Made by a program: the position numbers and the translations under genes. Positions 6,587-8,849 of a stretch of DNA of 8,849 nucleotides are shown in pieces. Every line of letters starts with the position of its first letter. Position 1 is the stretch's first letter. The notes beneath the pieces were generated by a model. That model saw nothing but the letters and a program-made list of their open reading frames with translations. It did no database searches and was not told the DNA's origin. The stretch is from an uncultured Burkholderiales bacterium. GTDB taxonomy: Bacteria > Pseudomonadota > Gammaproteobacteria > Burkholderiales > Burkholderiaceae_C. The DNA lies in assembly GCA_903952885.1 (NCBI GenBank), contig CAJBHE010000152.1:1-8849 (forward strand), written 5' to 3'.

Positions 6587-7515
6587 GGCTTGCCTCCCGG
6601 TGTTGCTTGACGCCAAAAGCGCGCGGATACCATGCCTTTAGGCAAGAAGACGACGATGAACAAGAACACAAAACCTAACAGCATATTCCAGCGCTCGACA
6701 TAGGCAGAGGCATAATTTTTGAGCATCACCACCAAGACCGCGCCGAGTATGGGACCAATCAAGGTGCTGGAGCCGCCGGCAATCACACATAAGAGAGCTT
6801 CAGCTGAAACAGTGATGGCCATCACGCTTGGGTGGATGTATTTGTGGAAATAGACATACAACAACCCTGAGACTGCACCTAAGAAACTGGCAATGACAAA
6901 CGTAAACCAGCGTATGGACCAAACGTTGTAACCCAGTGCACTCATGCGCCGTGGTTGGTCACGTGTGCCCCTGATCGATGCCCCAAAGGGCGAGTGCACC
7001 AGCCGTGCAATGGCTAATAAACAAAGGGTCGTGATGCAAAGTGCGAACCAATAAAAATTGGCACTCACGTCTAAATTAATGCCAAAGGGCGATGGGCGCG
7101 TGAGACCCGATAAACCATTGTCTCCGTTGGTCACAGAAACCCATCGATAGCCTAAGCCCCACACAATCTGAGACAACGCCAAGGTGAGCATTAAAAAGCC
7201 CAAGCCAGTCGCACGAAGCGCAATCCAACCAAAAATCATGCCGATCAGTGTGGTGAGAAGCAAGGCTGCTGGCGCGGTCACTGCATGGTCGAGGCCAAAT
7301 TTCAAGCTCAACCAGGCTGAGAAATAAGCAGCCAAGCCCAAATAACTGGCATGTCCAAGAGAGGTCAAGCCCGCATAACCCACCAGCAAATTGAGGCTTG
7401 AGGCAAAGATCACAGCAATCAAAATTTGGCTACCTAAATTGACAAAGTATTCACCCGCGATGAAGGGGAGTATGGCCATGACAGCAAACCCCAAAAGACC
7501 AAACCAAATCTTCAT
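6583..7515 (-). CDS. livM: Branched-chain amino acid-type ABC transporter permease LivM
   Basis: This 310-residue inner-membrane permease forms the translocation path with LivH. It is dominated by hydrophobic segments, roughly at 4-20, 28-46, 80-100, 105-121, 155-172, 203-223, 236-265 and 276-292. Family hallmarks are SLNLLVGYAGLTSLGHASYLG (40-60), the TNGDNGLSGL loop (129-138) and the cytoplasmic coupling loop around RGTRDQPRRMSALGYN (182-197), which contacts an ATPase. CVIAGGSSTLIGPILGA (243-259) and a LPKGM end (291-295) complete the set. It lacks the long N-terminal extension of the enterobacterial LivM; this shorter form is common in betaproteobacterial catabolic operons. The start ATG overlaps the livH stop as ATGA, and GGGAGAG lies 7 bases upstream. 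Confidence 0.95.
   Translation of the reverse strand: MKIWFGLLGFAVMAILPFIAGEYFVNLGSQILIAVIFASSLNLLVGYAGLTSLGHASYLGLAAYFSAWLSLKFGLDHAVTAPAALLLTTLIGMIFGWIALRATGLGFLMLTLALSQIVWGLGYRWVSVTNGDNGLSGLTRPSPFGINLDVSANFYWFALCITTLCLLAIARLVHSPFGASIRGTRDQPRRMSALGYNVWSIRWFTFVIASFLGAVSGLLYVYFHKYIHPSVMAITVSAEALLCVIAGGSSTLIGPILGAVLVVMLKNYASAYVERWNMLLGFVFLFIVVFLPKGMVSARFWRQATPGGKP
6593..6598 (-). promoter_or_regulatory. Ribosome binding site of livG
   Basis: GGGAGG on the minus strand, within the last codons of livM, lies 6 bases before the ATG at 6586. It selects this start over the TTG at 6616. Confidence 0.75.
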
Positions 7516-8372
7516 GTGGTGACTCTCCCAAATAGTCCTTGAGGTTTGAAAGCAATCACCACAACCATCGGCAAGAACAAAATAACGTAGGCCAAATCAG
7601 GTACCAAAGCGATTCCAAAGGTGTAGATGAAGCCAACGATGAAACTGGCAACAAACGTGCCCAATAAACTTCCGACGCCACCCAGAATCACAACGATCAA
7701 TGCGAGTGGCAACATGTCCGCATCAAGACCTGGGTAAGCATTAAAAATGGGACCAGCTAATGTGCCACCTAGGCCAGCCAATGCCGCACCTAAACAAAAC
7801 ACAGTGGTGAACAATGCGGATGCAGGGATGCCAACAGCACGCGCCATATTCATGTCGTCAACACCTGCTCGAATCATGGCACCTAGCTTTGTGCGCTCCA
7901 TCAACAAGTACAACAAAATGGCTGCAATCAAAGCTGCAATCACAACCACCAAACGATAGGTGGGAAAAGTCATCCCAAGAAACTGTAGAGGTGTTTGGAA
8001 TATCGAAGGAGTTTGAATTGGGATCGGGTCTCCTCCCCAAATCATCAAACAAAAATCTGACGCGATGAATGACAAGCCTAGGGTTGCCAAAACTTGCCCT
8101 TGAGAATTACCGCTGAGTCGACGCAAGATGAAACGCTCAATCAAACCGCCAATCACAGCAATGACCAGCATGGAAACGATACCCGCTACGATCAAATTTT
8201 GGCCGTCTCGCACCAGCGAGGCGGCCACATAAGTCCCCAGCATGAACAACGAACCGTGTGTCAGATTGGCGATGCGCATTAATCCAAAAATCAGCGCAAA
8301 ACCTGATGACAACATGAACAACAACCCGCCTAAGGCAAGGCTGTTGAGGGTTTGAATGATCCAAATTTGCAT
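7512..8372 (-). CDS. livH: Branched-chain amino acid-type ABC transporter permease LivH
   Basis: This 286-residue polytopic permease is the partner of LivM. Diagnostic segments are GLMRIANLTHGSLFMLGTY (30-48), the coupling loop GAMIRAGVDDMNMARAVGI (164-182), GAALAGLGGTLAGP (195-208) and VVILGGVGSLLGTFVAS (227-243). It ends in FKPQGLFG (275-282). Hydrophobic stretches near 8-31, 60-79, 138-157, 187-208, 220-243 and 260-275 suit about eight membrane passes. The ATG at 8372 lies 15 bases after the stop of the binding-protein gene, but the sequence just before it is pyrimidine-rich and has no Shine-Dalgarno match. Translation probably depends on upstream coupling. Its substrate is set by the binding protein and is not deducible here. 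Confidence 0.94.
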   Translation of the reverse strand: MQIWIIQTLNSLALGGLLFMLSSGFALIFGLMRIANLTHGSLFMLGTYVAASLVRDGQNLIVAGIVSMLVIAVIGGLIERFILRRLSGNSQGQVLATLGLSFIASDFCLMIWGGDPIPIQTPSIFQTPLQFLGMTFPTYRLVVVIAALIAAILLYLLMERTKLGAMIRAGVDDMNMARAVGIPASALFTTVFCLGAALAGLGGTLAGPIFNAYPGLDADMLPLALIVVILGGVGSLLGTFVASFIVGFIYTFGIALVPDLAYVILFLPMVVVIAFKPQGLFGRVTT

Positions 8373-8387
8373 GGGGAGTTGGGTCTA

Positions 8388-8849
8388 TCAAGACTCTAAG
8401 TTTTTGGCAGGTGGATAGTCGCGTGTGTAAACGGGACTAGACAGAAATTGCTTCTCGTCATACGTCCAGAATTGACTCACATTGGGATAGGTCTTCACAA
8501 CCGAGTTCACCAATCGGCCATCTTTGCGCTCAACTTGCCTGACAAACACATCACCCACCACGTTGCCAAAACTGTCAAAGCGCACAGGACCGCGTGCGGT
8601 TTGAATATTGGTTTTGCGCAGTGCAGCCATCAATCCGTCACGATCCGTGAATTTACCGCGCACAGCCGCAATGGCGTTTTCCAAGACAGCACCACTCACA
8701 TACGTGCCGGCTGCGTAATAACCAGGGTCATAGCCAAATGCTTTACGGAACGCAGGCGCAAATTTGGCATTTACCGGGTTTGCCAATTCGGCTGAATACC
8801 AGCAAACGGTCTGAATACCCAAAGCTTCGTCGCCCATATTGCGCAACAC
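8388..8849 (-). CDS. Periplasmic substrate-binding protein of the Liv-type ABC transporter; N-terminus outside window
   Basis: The frame is open at the window edge and gives the last 153 residues of a periplasmic binding protein of the Leu/Ile/Val-binding (Peripla_BP_6) type, normally near 400 residues. Visible family features include a helix ending in KFAPAFRKAFGYDPGYYAAG and the segment VLENAIAAVRGKFTDRDGLMAALRKT. RGPVRFDSFGNVVGDVFVRQV follows, which is the usual strand before the last lobe crossing. The C-terminal FWTYDEKQFLSSPVYTRDYPP resembles the binding proteins of aromatic-acid-type Liv systems more than the classical LivJ/LivK, though that is an impression. The signal peptide and ligand-contact residues of the first lobe are not in view. 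Two in-frame stops (TGA then TAG) end the gene, 15 bases before livH. This gene captures the ligand in the periplasm and hands it to LivH/LivM. Confidence 0.88.
   Translation of the reverse strand: MLRNMGDEALGIQTVCWYSAELANPVNAKFAPAFRKAFGYDPGYYAAGTYVSGAVLENAIAAVRGKFTDRDGLMAALRKTNIQTARGPVRFDSFGNVVGDVFVRQVERKDGRLVNSVVKTYPNVSQFWTYDEKQFLSSPVYTRDYPPAKNLES

Larger units (their letters stand above)
1..8849 (-). other. Interior of one catabolic operon: importer genes followed by enzyme genes
   Basis: All ten genes point the same way, and every junction is an overlap or a gap of 30 bases or fewer: 15 (binding protein/livH), ATGA (livH/livM), ATGA (livM/livG), 11-base overlap (livG/livF), then 24, 21 and 30 bases, a 20-base overlap, and 29 bases. 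None of these gaps holds a GC-rich hairpin with a T-run or room for a promoter with operator. The transcript therefore most likely starts to the right of the window and ends to the left. Regulator, promoter and terminator are not visible. Confidence 0.75.

Overview
The window looks like chromosomal DNA of a betaproteobacterium, most likely Burkholderiales and Comamonadaceae-like (Limnohabitans, Polaromonas and Rhodoferax are plausible relatives). I infer this from protein style, moderate GC and gene combination. No rRNA or other marker gene is present to confirm it. There is no sign of mobile elements, CRISPR arrays, tRNA genes or integration sites.

All ten genes are on the minus strand, so transcription runs from the right end of the window to the left. 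In that order they are: the C-terminal part of a periplasmic amino-acid/aromatic-type binding protein (right edge); the permeases LivH and LivM; the ATPases LivG and LivF; an ACMSD-type amidohydrolase (probable decarboxylase or hydrolase); an NADP-type beta-hydroxyacid dehydrogenase; the small [2Fe-2S] and large molybdopterin subunits of an isoquinoline-1-oxidoreductase/nicotinate-dehydrogenase-like hydroxylase; and the N-terminal part of a PcaD-like alpha/beta hydrolase (left edge). Neighbouring genes overlap or are separated by 30 bases or fewer. No terminator hairpin or promoter-sized gap is visible, so this looks like the interior of one long operon open at both ends.

The layout reads as import followed by degradation. 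A LivKHMGF-type ABC importer would bring in a small organic acid. A two-subunit molybdenum hydroxylase would hydroxylate an (N-hetero)aromatic or similar substrate. A zinc-dependent amidohydrolase-2 enzyme would decarboxylate or hydrolyse it, and a dehydrogenase and an enol-lactonase-type hydrolase would handle later intermediates. The combination of Mo-hydroxylase, amidohydrolase-2 decarboxylase and alpha/beta hydrolase parallels the known picolinate (pic) pathway logic. However, the ring-cleaving dioxygenase and the downstream amidase and isomerase are not in view, so the substrate is not identified.

Several start codons needed manual choice. livG starts at an ATGA junction, livF at a TTG with a strong Shine-Dalgarno sequence, and the [2Fe-2S] subunit has only a TTG (or rarer) start available. 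The amidohydrolase has an unusual N-terminal tail that is rich in lysine, serine and threonine and lacks acidic residues.
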